A stretch of DNA of 64,000 nt from Stomorhina lunata (GCA_933228675.1 OW121740.1:36713792-36777791); one strand, 5' to 3'; positions 11,898 to 23,473 are shown, counted from the first letter of the stretch. Numbers and translations are program-made. The notes: generated by a model from the letters alone, not told the origin.

Positions 11898-14085
11898 CGG
11901 GTCGGCGCAAAGAGAACAAAACAAAAAAGAAGTCGGCAGAGTTGCCATTTTTTATACTTTTAACTAAAATAGGTATTTTTTCAATGTGTAGTTCCAACGT
12001 TTTAAAAAGAAAAAGTTTTCTACTCCATTTTTTTTTAATATTTTTATCAAAAATTTTTCTATAAAAATTTATTTTTATGAAAAATTTTTCTATTGAAAAT
12101 TTTTATGAAAAATTTTTTTATAGAAAATTTTTATCAAAAATTTTTTGTCAAAAATTTTTCTATAGAAAAATTTTTATCGAAAATTTTTCTATAGAAAATT
12201 TTTATCCAAAATTTTTCTATAGAAAATTTTTATCGAAAATTTTTCTATAGAAAATTTTTATCAAAAATTTTTCTATAGAAAATTTTTATCAAAAATTTTT
12301 CTATAGAAAATTTTTATCGAAAATTTTTCTATAGAAAATTTTTATCAAAAATTTTTCTATAGAAAATTTTTATCAAAAATTTTTCTATAGAAAATTTTTA
12401 TCAAAAATTTTTCTATAGAAAATTTTTATCAAAAATTTTTCTATAGAAAACTTTTATCAAAAATTTTTCTATAGAAAACTTTTATCGAAAATTTTTCTAT
12501 AGAAAATTTTTATTAAAAATTTTTCTATAGAAAATTTTTATCAAAAATTTTTCTATAGAAAATTTTTTGTAAAAATTTTTCTATAGAAAATTTTTATCAA
12601 AAATTTTTCTATAGAAAATTTTTATCAAAAATTTTTCTATAGAAAGTTTTTATCAAAAATTTTTCTATAGAAAATTTTTATCAACAATTTTTCTATAGAA
12701 AATTGTTATCAAATTTTTTCTATAGAACATTTTTATCAAAAATTTTTCTATAGAAAATTTTTATCAAAATTGTTTCTATAGAAAATTATTATAAAAAAAT
12801 TTTCTATAGAAAATTTTTCTATAGAAAATTTTTATCAAAAATTTTTCTATAGAAAATTTTTATCAAAAATTTTTCTATAGAAAACTTTTATCGAAAATTT
12901 TTCTATCGAAAATTGTTATTAAAAATTTTTCTATAAAAAATTTTTATCAAAAATTTTTCTATAGAAAATTTTTTGTAAAAATTTTTCTATAGAAAATTTT
13001 TATCAAAAATTTTTCTACAGAAAATTTTTATCAAAAATTTTTCTATAGAAAATTTTTATCAAAAATTTTTCTATAGAAAATTTTTATCAAAAATTTTTCT
13101 ATAGAAAATTTTTATCAAAAATTTTTCTATAGAAAATTTTTATCAAAAATTTTTCTATAGAAAATTTTTATCAAAAATTTTTCTATAGAAAATTTTTATC
13201 AACAATTTTTCTATAGAAAATTTTTATCAACAATTTTTCTATAGAAAATTTTTTATCAAAAATTTTTCTATAGAAAATTTTTATCTAAAATTTTTCTATA
13301 GAAAATTTTTATCAAAAATTTTTCTATAGAAAATTTTTATCAAAAATTTTTCTATAGAAAATTTTTATCAGAAATTTTTCTATAGAAAACTTTTATCGAA
13401 AATTTTTCTATAGAAAATTTTTATTAAAAATTTTTCTATAGAAAATTTTTATCAAAAATTTTTCTCTGGAAAATTTTTATTAAAAATTTTTCTATAGAAA
13501 ATTTTTATTAAAAATTTTTCTATAGAAAATTTTTATCAAAAATTTTTCTATAAAAAATTTGTTCATCAAAAATTTTTAAACAGAAAATTTTTTTATCAAA
13601 AATTTTTCTTTAAAAAATTGTTTAATCAAAAATTTTTCTTTTGAAGATTTGAAAATTTTTTGATATAAAAATATTTTTGTCGAAAATTTGTACAGAAAAA
13701 TATTTTTAACGAAAAATATCTGAAAAAAGTATAAAAATCTAAAATTGTTTAACATTAGAATTTATTTCTGTTTTGAAAAATATTCCCAATATTTACAAAA
13801 ATATTCCCAATGTTCACAAAAATAATAGTGTCGTGGCAACAATGTTCTGGATTATATCTCTTTGTTCTTTCGAACGATGTATTTTGTTGCTATAAATTGG
13901 ATTTTGATTTGTTTCTTGCCTATTTTGTTTTTGTCTTTTCTTTAAAGCGGCACCTACTAACTCTGTTAACATCCAAATTCCAACTGAATGATTTTAATAC
14001 TCATTTTTCTGAGTTTTATTAATGATCGTGGTATTTACGAAAATTAAAAAACTTCATTGGCTTCTGGTGGCATGGGCTGCCTACT
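11898..14085 (+). mobile_element. X-array-Y composite element, copy 1
   Basis: Left segment X (11898-12005, starting GGGTCGGCGCAAAGAGAAC), then a 28-bp tandem array (12056-13640), then right segment Y (13741-14085, ending near TGGGCTGCCTACT). The same three parts recur in reverse order and orientation at 20012-23473, and X recurs alone beside another array at 18500-18625. X homology stops sharply at GGGYYGGCGC in the copies and Y homology stops at GGCTGCCTACT, so these look like element ends. Reversed, the right end reads AGTAGGCAGCCCA, which weakly resembles the left end (GTCGGCGC), so short imperfect TIRs are possible. No transposase is visible. Confidence 0.6.
12056..13640 (+). repeat. 28-bp satellite B
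   Basis: About 57 units with core TTTTTCTATAGAAAAT and linker TTTTATCAAAA. The middle is very uniform. Edges near 12060-12180 and 13560-13740 are diverged and grade into the X and Y flanks. The core matches satellites A, C and D while the linker differs. Confidence 0.95.
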
Positions 14086-14813
14086 AATGTCTATAATACA
14101 TACATATAAAGATATTGCACTCCATAGATTTGTTTTTTGTCAAAAGTGAAATGAAAGCAGATAAAGAACAATGAAATATAAATAAACTTATAAGCAAATT
14201 TTGATTTCATGAGCACGTGTGTGTGCCTTAGTTTTCTCTCATTGGTTAGTCGTCTCCATTAGTTGTTTCCGAATAAGAGTAAGAGTATACTTTTTTGTTT
14301 ATGGGACTTATCAAAAAGACCATACGGCAAATCAATGTATGGAAGTGCATCATCTTTATATTATAGAGTCTTTGGTAAAATAGAAGACCGTTACTAACTC
14401 ACTTTTCTAAAAAAAAAAATTGAATTGAATTGTGATGTTTTGGTGTGAACGCCTACAAAGATTAATATATATGTAGATATAAATTTCAAAATTCTTCCTA
14501 AACTTTTGGTCTTTTTTTCGTTGGTTCCTTGGTTTTGGTTGGTTGCTTGACGATTGACTTGTATCGCTTGCCACTTTGCTTCATTAATTGCCAATGGGAA
14601 TTATTTAAATTTGATTACAAGCAAAAAACTTAATTTATTATGCCAATTAACGGGGCGAAGACAAGAATTAATTAAACAAAGTAATAAAAAAAATTTTATG
14701 GGTTATAAATTTTTAAATAAATATTTTTTGCTTGTATTTATTGTAAACAATTTATTTCTACTTTAAGATTTTTTATGTTAAACTGTGGTTTGACAAAGAA
14801 GATACAATAATAC
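14086..14813. other. non-genic sequence including repeat Z copy 1
   Basis: Contains about 180 bp (14205-14385, from CATGAGCACGTGTGTG through TGTATGGAAGTGCA) that recurs in direct orientation at 19729-19880. The Z copies lie beside the Y ends of the two X-array-Y elements but do not follow their inversion. The two opposed open frames here (14394-14594 minus, 14554-14766 plus) have no recognisable features. Confidence 0.5.
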
Positions 14814-14951
14814 ATATGCGACAGCGCATAGAGAAAGGGACCTAAGGGTAACAACGGGTTTCTTCAGAAGAGCCATTTTAATAATTTAAATATTATTTTT
14901 TTACCTTATTTGTTACCCTTAGGTCCCTTTCTCTATGCGCCGACGCATATA
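14814..14951. repeat. long hairpin (31-bp perfect inverted repeat)
   Basis: Arms 14824-14854 and 14910-14940 are perfect reverse complements of 31 bp (GCGCATAGAGAAAGGGACCT and on to GGGTAACAA). They extend outward with mismatches to 14814 and 14951, and the loop is about 55 bp. It abuts a reverse-oriented W element. It could be a palindromic MITE or a transcribed hairpin. Confidence 0.9.
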
Positions 14952-14954
14952 GAG

Positions 14955-15700
14955 TTTTTACACGCATAGAAATATTGGTCTGAGATCCACCTTTTAGTAT
15001 ACCAATCGACTTAGAATCAATCCGGCCGGATGGCTGGCTGGTTGGCCGGTTATCCATGTAAGCTTGTTATCATTCTACTGATCGTAACTTTAAAGATAAT
15101 TTGATTTAATTTTGCACAGGATCATATTTTGGTCCAAGGACAAAACCTACTCTTTTTGGGTGGAATCGAATTAATATTTCGGGTACCTCCCATAGCGATG
15201 CCTTGCCGGAATATGGTTTTTGGTCCTTTACAACCACAAATTTAGTTGTATTTTAATAATATTCAGCACAAATATTGATTATCATAACCTTAATCAGTGT
15301 TCCTAATTTTGTAGAAATCGGCCCATATTTGACCATACCTCCCATATAAGGCACATTCACAAAAGACCTTTATATGCACATAAAAGCACAAAAACGTTAA
15401 TAACTCTTAAGATTTAAGCATTTGATTACTTAAACTTTGTACAGATAAATATTTTATAAATATGAACCAATAACCAAAATTTGGTAACAATCGGTCCACA
15501 ATTGACCCTAGCTCCCATATCAGGCCCTTAGCCGGAAATGATATAAATCTAGAAATTTTGAAAAATAGCACATATATGTATGTATGTCTCTAAGACTTAA
15601 GGAAAACTTGTTTAATTGTTGGTCCATATTTGACCTTAGTAGCTTACCCTTCACTACTAAGGTCAAATATCAATACCGACTATAGCTTTTCTTACTTGTT
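14955..15700 (-). mobile_element. W-family dispersed repeat W3
   Basis: Reverse-oriented copy. It starts at ACGCATAGAAATATTGG, runs through repeated phrases such as CCATATTTGACC and ATTGACCCTAGCTCCCATAT, and ends CTTTTCTTACTTGTT. It is closely related to W5 along its length. Its outermost part is missing where it meets the hairpin at 14814-14951. No open frame of note. Confidence 0.75.
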
Positions 15701-16799
15701 TTTAATTGTCTTTGTTTTTTGAGATCCCACTTTGCATCGATTAATTGTTATCCAAAGTCATAATTTAAAAATCATACACGACTTATTCCTCATATGATAA
15801 GGACATATAAGTTAAATGTTTTATATTTCCTTTAGTTTTCCATATCTATGACTTTATTTTAAAGTCTTAATTACTAAAATCTTTTTCGTTAGCCCTCTTT
15901 AAATTCATATTTGTTTAAGTGCGTGTTTTATTGGTTTATTTTATAAAAAAAAAACTTTAAGTTTTTTGAAAACTTTGAGTGCTTAAACATGACATCCAAC
16001 GAAAGTTTTGCAATTGCATGTCAATAATTTAAAGGTCATAATTTGAATATGAAATTGTTGAATTCCTTGTATGCATTTCAAAATATTACATAAAATATTT
16101 GTTATTACAATTTGAAAAAGTAATTGAAATTATAATAAGAAAATTTGTATTGTAGCGAAACTACAAAAAGAACTAATAGGCAAGTCCACATTAAAGAAGA
16201 CAAAAGTTGAATTACATTTTTTAGTTTTAAGTCAAATTTTGCAGGTAACTTGAACATTGACTCTAGGACATCTGTATGTAAGGACCAAATAATAAACACC
16301 AATGATGTTTGGATCAGCTACGAAACTAAGAACACACGCATTTGGTACTTTGTGAACAATGGGTCAAAAAAGTAGTGAAAAAGTGAACACATTTTTTAGT
16401 CATTTTTTGAACTCATTTGCGGATACCTTTTCAATTTAAGGGATACAAATGTTAAAAACGAGTAAACAATTAAAAAGGTAGGTTCTTTGTTACAAAATGT
16501 TTGTATAGATATATAATCTTCTAAACAAATATAGACTGTAATAAAATGTTTAGAAAATTCGATTGATATTTAAGAGATATTATATATCTGGTACTTTTTT
16601 AATTTAGGAGGTAAAAAAGGGACAAATCGGTAACATTAAATCTCCTAATCCAAAATGGATAGCAGCAAAAATTAAATTTCGTTGATATTAGCATTGAAAA
16701 TGACAAGTCACATATTTTTACTTCTTAAATTCAGCCATCAAGAGGGTAAAACAGTATTTTTTCGAAAATGGTAAAAATAAAAGCTATTTTTTGGAAAAA
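15701..16799. other. non-genic sequence left of satellite C
   Basis: No supported gene. Sequence near 16590-16770 (GGTAAAAAAGGGACAAAT and following) loosely resembles the interior of the TIR element at 30912-31980 (about 31200-31330), so it may be a fragment of that family. No Y segment is visible here, although the neighbouring array carries an X end on its right. Confidence 0.4.
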
Positions 16800-18475
16800 A
16801 GTAATTTTCTATAGAAAAATTTTTAATAAAAAAATTTCTATAGAAAAATTTTTCATAAAAAATTTCTTATAGAAAAATTTTTCATAAAAAATTTTCTACA
16901 GAAAAATTTTTCATAAAAAATCTTCTATAGAAAAATTTTTCATAAAAAAATTTCTATAAAAAAATTTTTCATAAAAAATTTTATATAGAAAAACTTTTCA
17001 TGAAAAATTTTCTATCGAAAAATTTTTCATGAAAAATTTTCTATCGAAAAATTTTTCATAAAAAATTTTCTATAAAAAAATTTTTCATAAATAATTTTCT
17101 ATAGAAAAATTTTTCATAAAAAATTTTTTATAGAAAAATTTTTCATAAAAAATTTTTTATAGAAAAATTTTTCATAAAAAATTTTGTGTAGAAAAACTTT
17201 TCATGAAAAATTTTGTGTAGAAAAATTTTTCATAAAAAATTTTCTATAGAAAAATTTTTCATAAAAAATTTTCTATAGAAAAATTTTTGATAAAAATTTT
17301 CTATAGAAAAATTTTTCATAAAAAATTTTATATAGAAAAACTTTTCATGAAAAATTTTCTTTAGAAAAATTTTTCATAAAAAATTTTCTATAGAAAAATT
17401 TTTCATAAAAAAATTTCTACAGAAAAATTTTTCATAAAAAAATTTCTACAGAAAAATTTTTCATAAAAAATTTTCTATAGAAAAATTTTTCATAAAAAAT
17501 TTTATATAGAAAAATTTTTCAAAAAAAAATTTCTATAGAAAAATTTTTCATAAAAAAATTTATGTATAAAAACTTTTCATAAATAATTTTCTATAGAAAA
17601 TTTTTTCATAAAAAAATTTCATAAAAAATTTTCTATAGAAAAATTTTATATTGAAAAATTTTTCATAAAAAATTTTCTATAGAAAAATTTTTAATAAATA
17701 ATTTTCTATAGAAAATTTTTTCATAAAAAATTTCTATAGAAAAATTTTCTATAGAAAAATTTTTGATAAAAAATTTTCTATAGAAAAATTTTTCGTAAAA
17801 AATTTTCTATAGAAAAATTTTTGATAAAAAATTTTCTATAGAAAAATTTTTCATAAAAAATTTTCTATAGAAAAATTTTTCATAAAAAATTTTCTTTAGA
17901 AAAATTTTTCATAAAAAATTTTCTTTAGAAAAATTTTTCATAAAAAATTTTCCATAGAAAAATTTTTCATAAAAAATGTTCTTTAGAAAAATTTTTCATA
18001 AAGAATTTTCTATGGAAAATTTTTTCATAAAAAATTTTCTATAGAAAAATTTTTTCATAAAAAATTTTCTATAGAAAAATTTTTCATATAAAATTTTCTT
18101 TAGAAAAATTTTTCATAAATAATTTTTTATGGAAAATTTTTTCATAAAAAATTTTCTATAAAAAAATTTTTCATATAAAATTTTCTTTAGAAAAATTTTT
18201 GATAAAAAATTTTTTGTAGAAAAATTTTTGATAAAAAATTTTCTATAGCAAAATTTTTCATAAAAAATTTTCTATAGAAAAATTTTTCATAAAAAATTTT
18301 CTATAGAAAAATTTTCTATAGAAAAATTTTTCATAAAAAATTTTCTATAGAAAAATTTTTCATAAAAAATTTTCTATAGAAAAATTTTTCATAAAAAATT
18401 TTCTATAGAAATATTTTTCATATATAGCAAAATTTTTGATAAAAAAATTTTCTATAGAAAACATTTTGATAAAAA
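16800..18475. repeat. 29-bp satellite C
   Basis: About 57 units with core TTTTCTATAGAAAAA and linker TTTTTCATAAAAAA. It is more heterogeneous than B or D: variants GTGTAG, CTTTAG, CTACAG, TTATAG and GATAAA are scattered and sometimes occur in adjacent pairs. The right end passes directly into segment X. Confidence 0.95.
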
Positions 18476-18499
18476 TAATAAAAAACGGAAAACAAAACT

Positions 18500-18625
18500 T
18501 TTTCTTTTTAAAACCTTAAAACTACACATTGAATAAAATATCCATTTTAGTTTAAAGTATAAAAAACGGCAACTCTACCGACGATTTTTTTGTTCTGTTC
18601 TATTTGTGCCGCCCTCTCATTATAT
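18500..18625 (-). mobile_element. X segment of the X-array-Y element (copy 3, Y missing)
   Basis: Reverse-oriented X: CACATTGAATAAAATA, then AAAAACGGCAACTCTACCGA, ending GTGCCGCCCTC. It matches 11898-12005 (inverted) and 23375-23473 (same orientation). It borders satellite C as X borders the other arrays. The expected Y on the far side of satellite C is not found. Confidence 0.75.
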
Positions 18626-19728
18626 TGAGCTATAGCTTTTAAGCCTTCTGCAAACTATCTTTTTGCAAATGGTAATAGTTTGGACTCAATGTGGTAGGAT
18701 CGGTGAGTGGGAACTTTGTCCCCTCCATAAATAAAATTATTAGTGTGTGGTAAACTCTTTAAACTTTCTTTATTAATCTGTTTTTATCGATAAGAGTAGG
18801 TTGGTCATAAAAAAGTAGGATAGGCGCAGGAGGACTTCCTCCGCCATAGAAAAAACAGATTAAAATAAATTTTTACATGAAATTGAGGTATAGCAATTGA
18901 TCTTAATAAAACCTTCATCGCTATAAAGTTGGATTCGAAAAAAGCAAGAGGCGTTTTTCATTCATTTTGGAATATTTCATTATTATATAATTCTTAGATA
19001 ATTTAAAACAAAATTAAGCGGAATGGGAGTGGAGAAACCTTTATATTTAGTACGAAACATTTATGTATATGAACATTTAAGTGGCCTCTGAATTATCACA
19101 AAACTGCCGGGCAATACCGGGTCTATGTATATGATATAATATTTAATATAATAAATTTTACTTGCTATCCCGAAACAGGAGTCCTGAGCTTTTATTATTA
19201 TTTACTTACAACAATTACGTTCACATGGGAAAATACCGTATCAAGTAGAAAACGGAAGTAAAGTAAAAAATAAATCACTTTCAGAGTAGATTTGTTATTT
19301 ATTTCCTTCTTATGTTAACATGAACAAACCACGTCCTTTCTGGGTTAAAGCCAATTAAAGAGAAAAAATTCTTTACATATGGAAAACTTTCGTCCTTTTT
19401 TTGTTTAGGGCAATTTGTTATACAATGTTTACACGTAGTATTTACAATACAACAAGTCAATAGACCACAAAACATTGCTTAAATCCTGGAAAATTTGCTA
19501 TGTAAAATATTGTGTCCATTTATTTCGGTCTTAAATTGTTTGTCGGGTTAAACTTTGATTACCCTTAATTCCATTGTGACCTTTTAGGTGCCTATTAGTA
19601 AAAAAATGGAATGAAATCCATTTACATATGAAATTTGATATCCTACGTATTTTAACTACAATATAATGAGTTTCAGTTGTTTTATGACTTTAATGGAAAT
19701 TTAATGTAAAAGCGCACAAATAAACATA
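18626..19728. other. A/T-rich sequence, no supported gene
   Basis: No convincing coding region, RNA gene or array seen. Confidence 0.45.
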
Positions 19729-20011
19729 CATTTCATGAGCACGTGCGTATGCCTTAGATTTCTCTCATTAAATAAACGTCTCCGTTAGTTGTTTTCGAAT
19801 TAGAGTCAAATTGGTATACTGTCTTTTTTATGGGACTTATCGAGAGGACCATACTGCAAATAAATGTATGGAAGTGCAACATCTTAAACGTTATCTTTTG
19901 TCTATTATTTTCTATATTTTCCGATAATAAAAAGTTTATATTCACACTCAAAGATTTTTATTAATATTAAGAAATTATTGCGAATAAAGCTATTTTAAGT
20001 TTATTACCAAA
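19729..20011 (+). repeat. repeat Z copy 2 and short unique sequence
   Basis: 19729-19880 matches 14205-14385 in the same orientation (CATGAGCACGTG, TATGGGACTTATC, TGTATGGAAGTGCA). The remainder up to the element end at 20012 shows no feature. The minus-strand open frame at 19754-19951 covers the repeat and is not supported as a gene. Confidence 0.7.
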
Positions 20012-20170
20012 AGTAGGCAGCCCATACCACTGGTAGCCGATGAGTTTTTTTAATTTTCGTAGATACCACGATCATTAATAAAACTCGTGAAAATGAGTGT
20101 TAAAATCATTCAGTTGGAATTTGGATGTTAACAGAGTTGGCTGGTGCCGCTTTGTCAAAGAAAATACAAA

Positions 20171-20577
20171 AACAAGTAAGAAAGTACTATAGTCGGCCAA
20201 GCCCGACCATACAATACCCTTCACCACTAAGGTCAAAGATGTTATTTTCCTGTATAAAGACAAATATTTGCCATCATACAAACATTTTCTCAATACTTCC
20301 GACATTTGGACTTATATGAGAGCTAGGGTCAAATGTGAACCGATTATCTCGAAATTTGGCTTACAGTTGTTACAAAAATTATGTATGCAAAAAACAAACT
20401 TAAAATTCCCATTATCTTCAGATTTACGAGCGTTTAAGTGCGTTTTTAAAGAAAAGTTTGTATGGGAGCTATGGTCAAATATGGACCGAAATTTGGTACA
20501 GTCATTAAGGTTTGCATAAGCAGTATTTGGTTTAAATTTTATTAAAAATATTGATATTTATAGCAACAAAATATATG
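20171..20577 (+). mobile_element. W-family dispersed repeat W4 (short copy inside Y)
   Basis: Starts AACAAGTAAGAAAGTACTAT, then TCGGCCAAGCCCGACC and TACCCTTCACCA. It contains the phrases GGTCAAATGTGAACCGATTA and ATATGGACCGAAATTTGGTA, and ends near AAAAATATTGATATTTATAGC. Copy 1 of the host element lacks it at the matching place (13898-13945), which shows it to be a later insertion. Confidence 0.75.
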
Positions 20578-21644
20578 GTTCGAGAGAACAAAGAAATATA
20601 ATCTCGAACATTGTTGCCACGACACAATTGTTTTTGTAAACATTAGGAATAATTTTGTAAATATTGGAAATATTTTTCAGAACAGAAATAAATTCTAATA
20701 ATTAACAAATTTAGATATTGTATTTTTTTCGAATATTTTCGATCGAAAAATTTTTTCATAGCAAAATGTTTAATACAAATATTTTTCTTTTTGTTCGATA
20801 AAATTTATATTTTAGAGAAAATTTTTCGATAAAAATATTTTTCTATAAAAATTTTTGATAAAAATATTTTTATATGAAAAAATTTTCAAATCTTCTATAG
20901 AAAAATTTTTTATAAAAAAAATTTTCTAAATAAAAAATTTCGATGAAAATTTCTATTTTTGATGAGCTTTTGATAAACAATTTTTATATCCTTCACCACC
21001 ATAGGTGAAAAAGGTATATTGGGTTTGTGCTGATGTTTATAACGCATAGAAATATTGGTCTGAGATCCACCTTTTAGTATACCAATCGACTTAGAATCAC
21101 CCCCTGAGTTGTTTTAACGATGTCCGGCTGGGTGGCTTGTTATAATTCTACGTAACTTTAAAGATAATTTGATCAAATATGGCACAGGCTTTTATTTTGG
21201 TCCATGCCTTTACTTTTTGGGCGAAATCGGATCAGTATTTCAGGTACCTTCCATAGGACTGCCTTCCCTGAATAGAGTTTTTGATCCTTTACAGACACAA
21301 ATTTAGTTGTATTTAGATAATATTCAGCACAAATATTGCGTATCGTAATTTTAATCAGTGAACCTAATTTTGTAGGAATCGGCCCATATTTGACCATACT
21401 TCCCATACAAGACACATTCTCAAAAGTCGTTTATATACACATAAAAGCACAAAAACGTGTATAACTCTAAAGATAAATGCATTTGATTACTAAAGCTTTG
21501 CACAGATAAATATTTTGTCATTATAAACCAATAAACAAAATTTGGAAACAAACGGTTCATAATTGACCCTAGCTCCCATATCAAGCCCTTAGCCGGAAAA
21601 GACAAAAATCTCGAAATTTTGAAAAAAAAAAATAGCTCATAGTA

Positions 21645-22939
21645 TACCCAGTAAAACTTTTCATTACCAAATAATGAGTTAAACAGTTAAACTATTGAAC
21701 ACGAACTACTTACTCATTCGCTGTTTAAGTCATTACATTAACATGAGGATGTCATTGGAGGCAAGTACTTACCAATTGCAGAAAAGTAATGACTTGGGTA
21801 AGCAATTTGAAAGCAACAACAACAACAGCAACAACTTTTTTGTTGTTGTTTTATTAAAAACATATATTTTTAAACGAAATACAAAATTTTTTTTATGATC
21901 CCATGGGGGCTCGAACCCAGACCCTCCGACTGCTAGGCAGAGATCTTCCACTGAGCTACTTCATATGTTGAAAACTTAGCAGCTTATAATTAATATAAAC
22001 AATTTTTATTTTTAGATCCAAAATCATGTGAAAATAACTTTGTTTTTCCCTGCTTTTTTTGCTTTGTTGTAATTTTTGGAAAAATATTTTTATACGATTT
22101 TTTGTAATTATTTTAAAACTTTTTTAAAATTATTTTAAAACTTAAACAATTTAAATTTTTGTATAAGTTTTTACATAAGATTGACTCTTACTTACTTAAA
22201 TGTTACAACCTGTTAAGGTCAAAGTCCGAACATATTTTAGAATTCCATGGATTTCGATCTTGTGCGAATATTCTCCAATTTTATAGGCCAAGCTTTGAAA
22301 AATGTTCCACTACTTGGTCTTTCTATCGAAGTTTCGGACATCCTTCTCTAATATTAGGTAGTGGGACATTTCAATTCTAATTTTATCCTCTTCATTGTAT
22401 TTTTTTTTTTCAAGAGAGGGTTACTAGCCCGTAATCCTAGCCCATTTTTATCGATCTTATGGGACAACTTTCGGAACATGTTAACTCACAATATTAATGG
22501 GTGTTAAACTATCTCCCCGGGTGATACCATGAGAAGGTGTGTGTCCACAGTTGAGATGAAGGATGACCCAGATAAGTTGGGCTTACCAAGTTAAGACCAA
22601 TTAGAATCGTGTTTGGTATTCAACATCTCCTACATAATCAAAATTGACTCATGATGGTATTTTTTTATTAACGTGAGTTAGTTTTACAATTTTTTACAGA
22701 AGATAATATTTAAGTTCTTAAAATTCAAAAATCATTTAAAAAGACTCTTTTAATAAAAAAAAACTAAAAAAAATTGTTGCCCTTGGTGGGATTTGAACCG
22801 GGGCCATTCAGTTTAAATTACCATCTTAATTACAAATAAGTACTTCTGTAATAACTTATTATTTATTCGGATGGTATGTTGTAGTCGTTACAAGGTAACC
22901 AGTTATCGGAGTACTTGCCATTACCAAAGTTTTGCTGGA
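21645..22939. mobile_element. TIR element of about 1.3 kb nested in W5
   Basis: Boundaries are set by comparison with W3. The left end reads TATACCCAGTAAAACTTT and the right end, reversed, reads TATCCAGCAAAACTTT, so the terminal inverted repeats are about 14 bp. The interior is A/T-rich, with a CAA/TTG hairpin at about 21812-21853, a tRNA-like segment (21896-21965, minus) and a second B-box-like GGTTCAAATCC (minus, about 22787-22805). No transposase frame. The superfamily is not assigned, and the target duplication may be TA or ATA but is unclear. Confidence 0.6.
21896..21965 (-). pseudogene. tRNA-like sequence (pseudo-tRNA or SINE head)
   Basis: On the minus strand TAGCTCAGTGG (21948-21958) is a perfect A-box-like promoter element. 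GGGTTCGAGCC (about 21908-21918) is a B-box and T-loop-like element at the usual distance. Between them CTCTG and CGGAG can pair as an anticodon stem, but the loop is 9 rather than 7 bases. The T stem is only partly paired, and an acceptor stem is not convincing. I therefore read it as a degenerate tRNA or the tRNA-derived head of a SINE rather than a working tRNA gene. Confidence 0.55.
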
Positions 22940-23054
22940 TATGTATGTCTCTAGGACTTAAGGAAAACTTGTTTAATTATTGGTCCATATTTGACCTTAG
23001 CAGTGAAGGGTATGACATTGTGGGCTTGACCAACTATTGCTTTTCTTACTTGTT

Positions 23055-23380
23055 ATAGAAAAATTTTTGATAAAAAGATTTTCTATAGGAAAATTTTTGG
23101 TAAAAAAATTTTTGGTAAAAAAATTTTCTATAGAAAAATTTTTGATAAAAAAATTTTCTATAATTAAATTTAAAAAAAAAATTTGCTATAGAAAAATTTT
23201 TTAAAAAAAATTTTTTTTTTTAGAAAATTTTATGATAAAAAATTTTTTTCTAGAAAAATATAAATAAACTCTAAATAGAAAAATTTTTTATTAAAAAAAT
23301 TTTCTCTAGAAAAATTTTTGATAAAAAAATTTTCTCTAGAAAAACTTTTGATAAAAAAATTTTCTATAGAAAAAAATTTT
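23055..23380. repeat. decayed CTATAG-core array, right part (copy 2)
   Basis: About ten irregular units of TTTTCTATAGAAAAA with linkers TTTTTGATAAAAAA and many indels. It is the continuation of the array at 20740-20985 beyond the nested insertions, and it borders segment X at 23375. The minus-strand open frame at 23230-23430 is a repeat artefact. Confidence 0.8.
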
Positions 23381-23473
23381 CTACACATTGAAAAAATAAC
23401 TATTTTAGTTAAAAGCATAAAAAACGGCAACTCTGCCGACTATTTTTTTGTTCTGTTCTCTTAGCGCCAACCC

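Larger units (their letters stand above)
20981..23054 (-). mobile_element. W-family dispersed repeat W5, split by a TIR element
   Basis: The left end TATCCTTCACCACCATAGGTG and the right end GCTTTTCTTACTTGTTATAG bound a reverse-oriented W copy. Its sequence follows W3 (14955-15700) up to AATAGCTCAT (21640). It breaks there, and the match resumes at ATGTATGTCTCTAGGACTT (22940). It interrupts the tandem array of X-array-Y copy 2. Confidence 0.75.
20012..23473 (-). mobile_element. X-array-Y composite element, copy 2 (inverted, with nested insertions)
   Basis: Read on the minus strand: X (23473-23375, GGGTTGGCGCTAAGAGAAC), a CTATAG-core array split into two parts (23380-23055 and 20985-20740), and Y (20735-20585 and 20160-20012). 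A W element (20171-20577) interrupts Y. A larger W element (20981-23054), itself interrupted, splits the array. Without the insertions it would be roughly 1 kb. Its array is much shorter and more decayed than in copy 1. Confidence 0.65.

Noticed and set aside
11738..12064. 108-codon frame
   Set aside because: Its second half is segment X of the X-array-Y element, which recurs in other copies without an open frame. It is therefore not conserved as coding.
22159..22380. 73-codon frame inside the nested TIR element
   Set aside because: No transposase motif or domain. The length is compatible with chance, and no second copy is available to test conservation.
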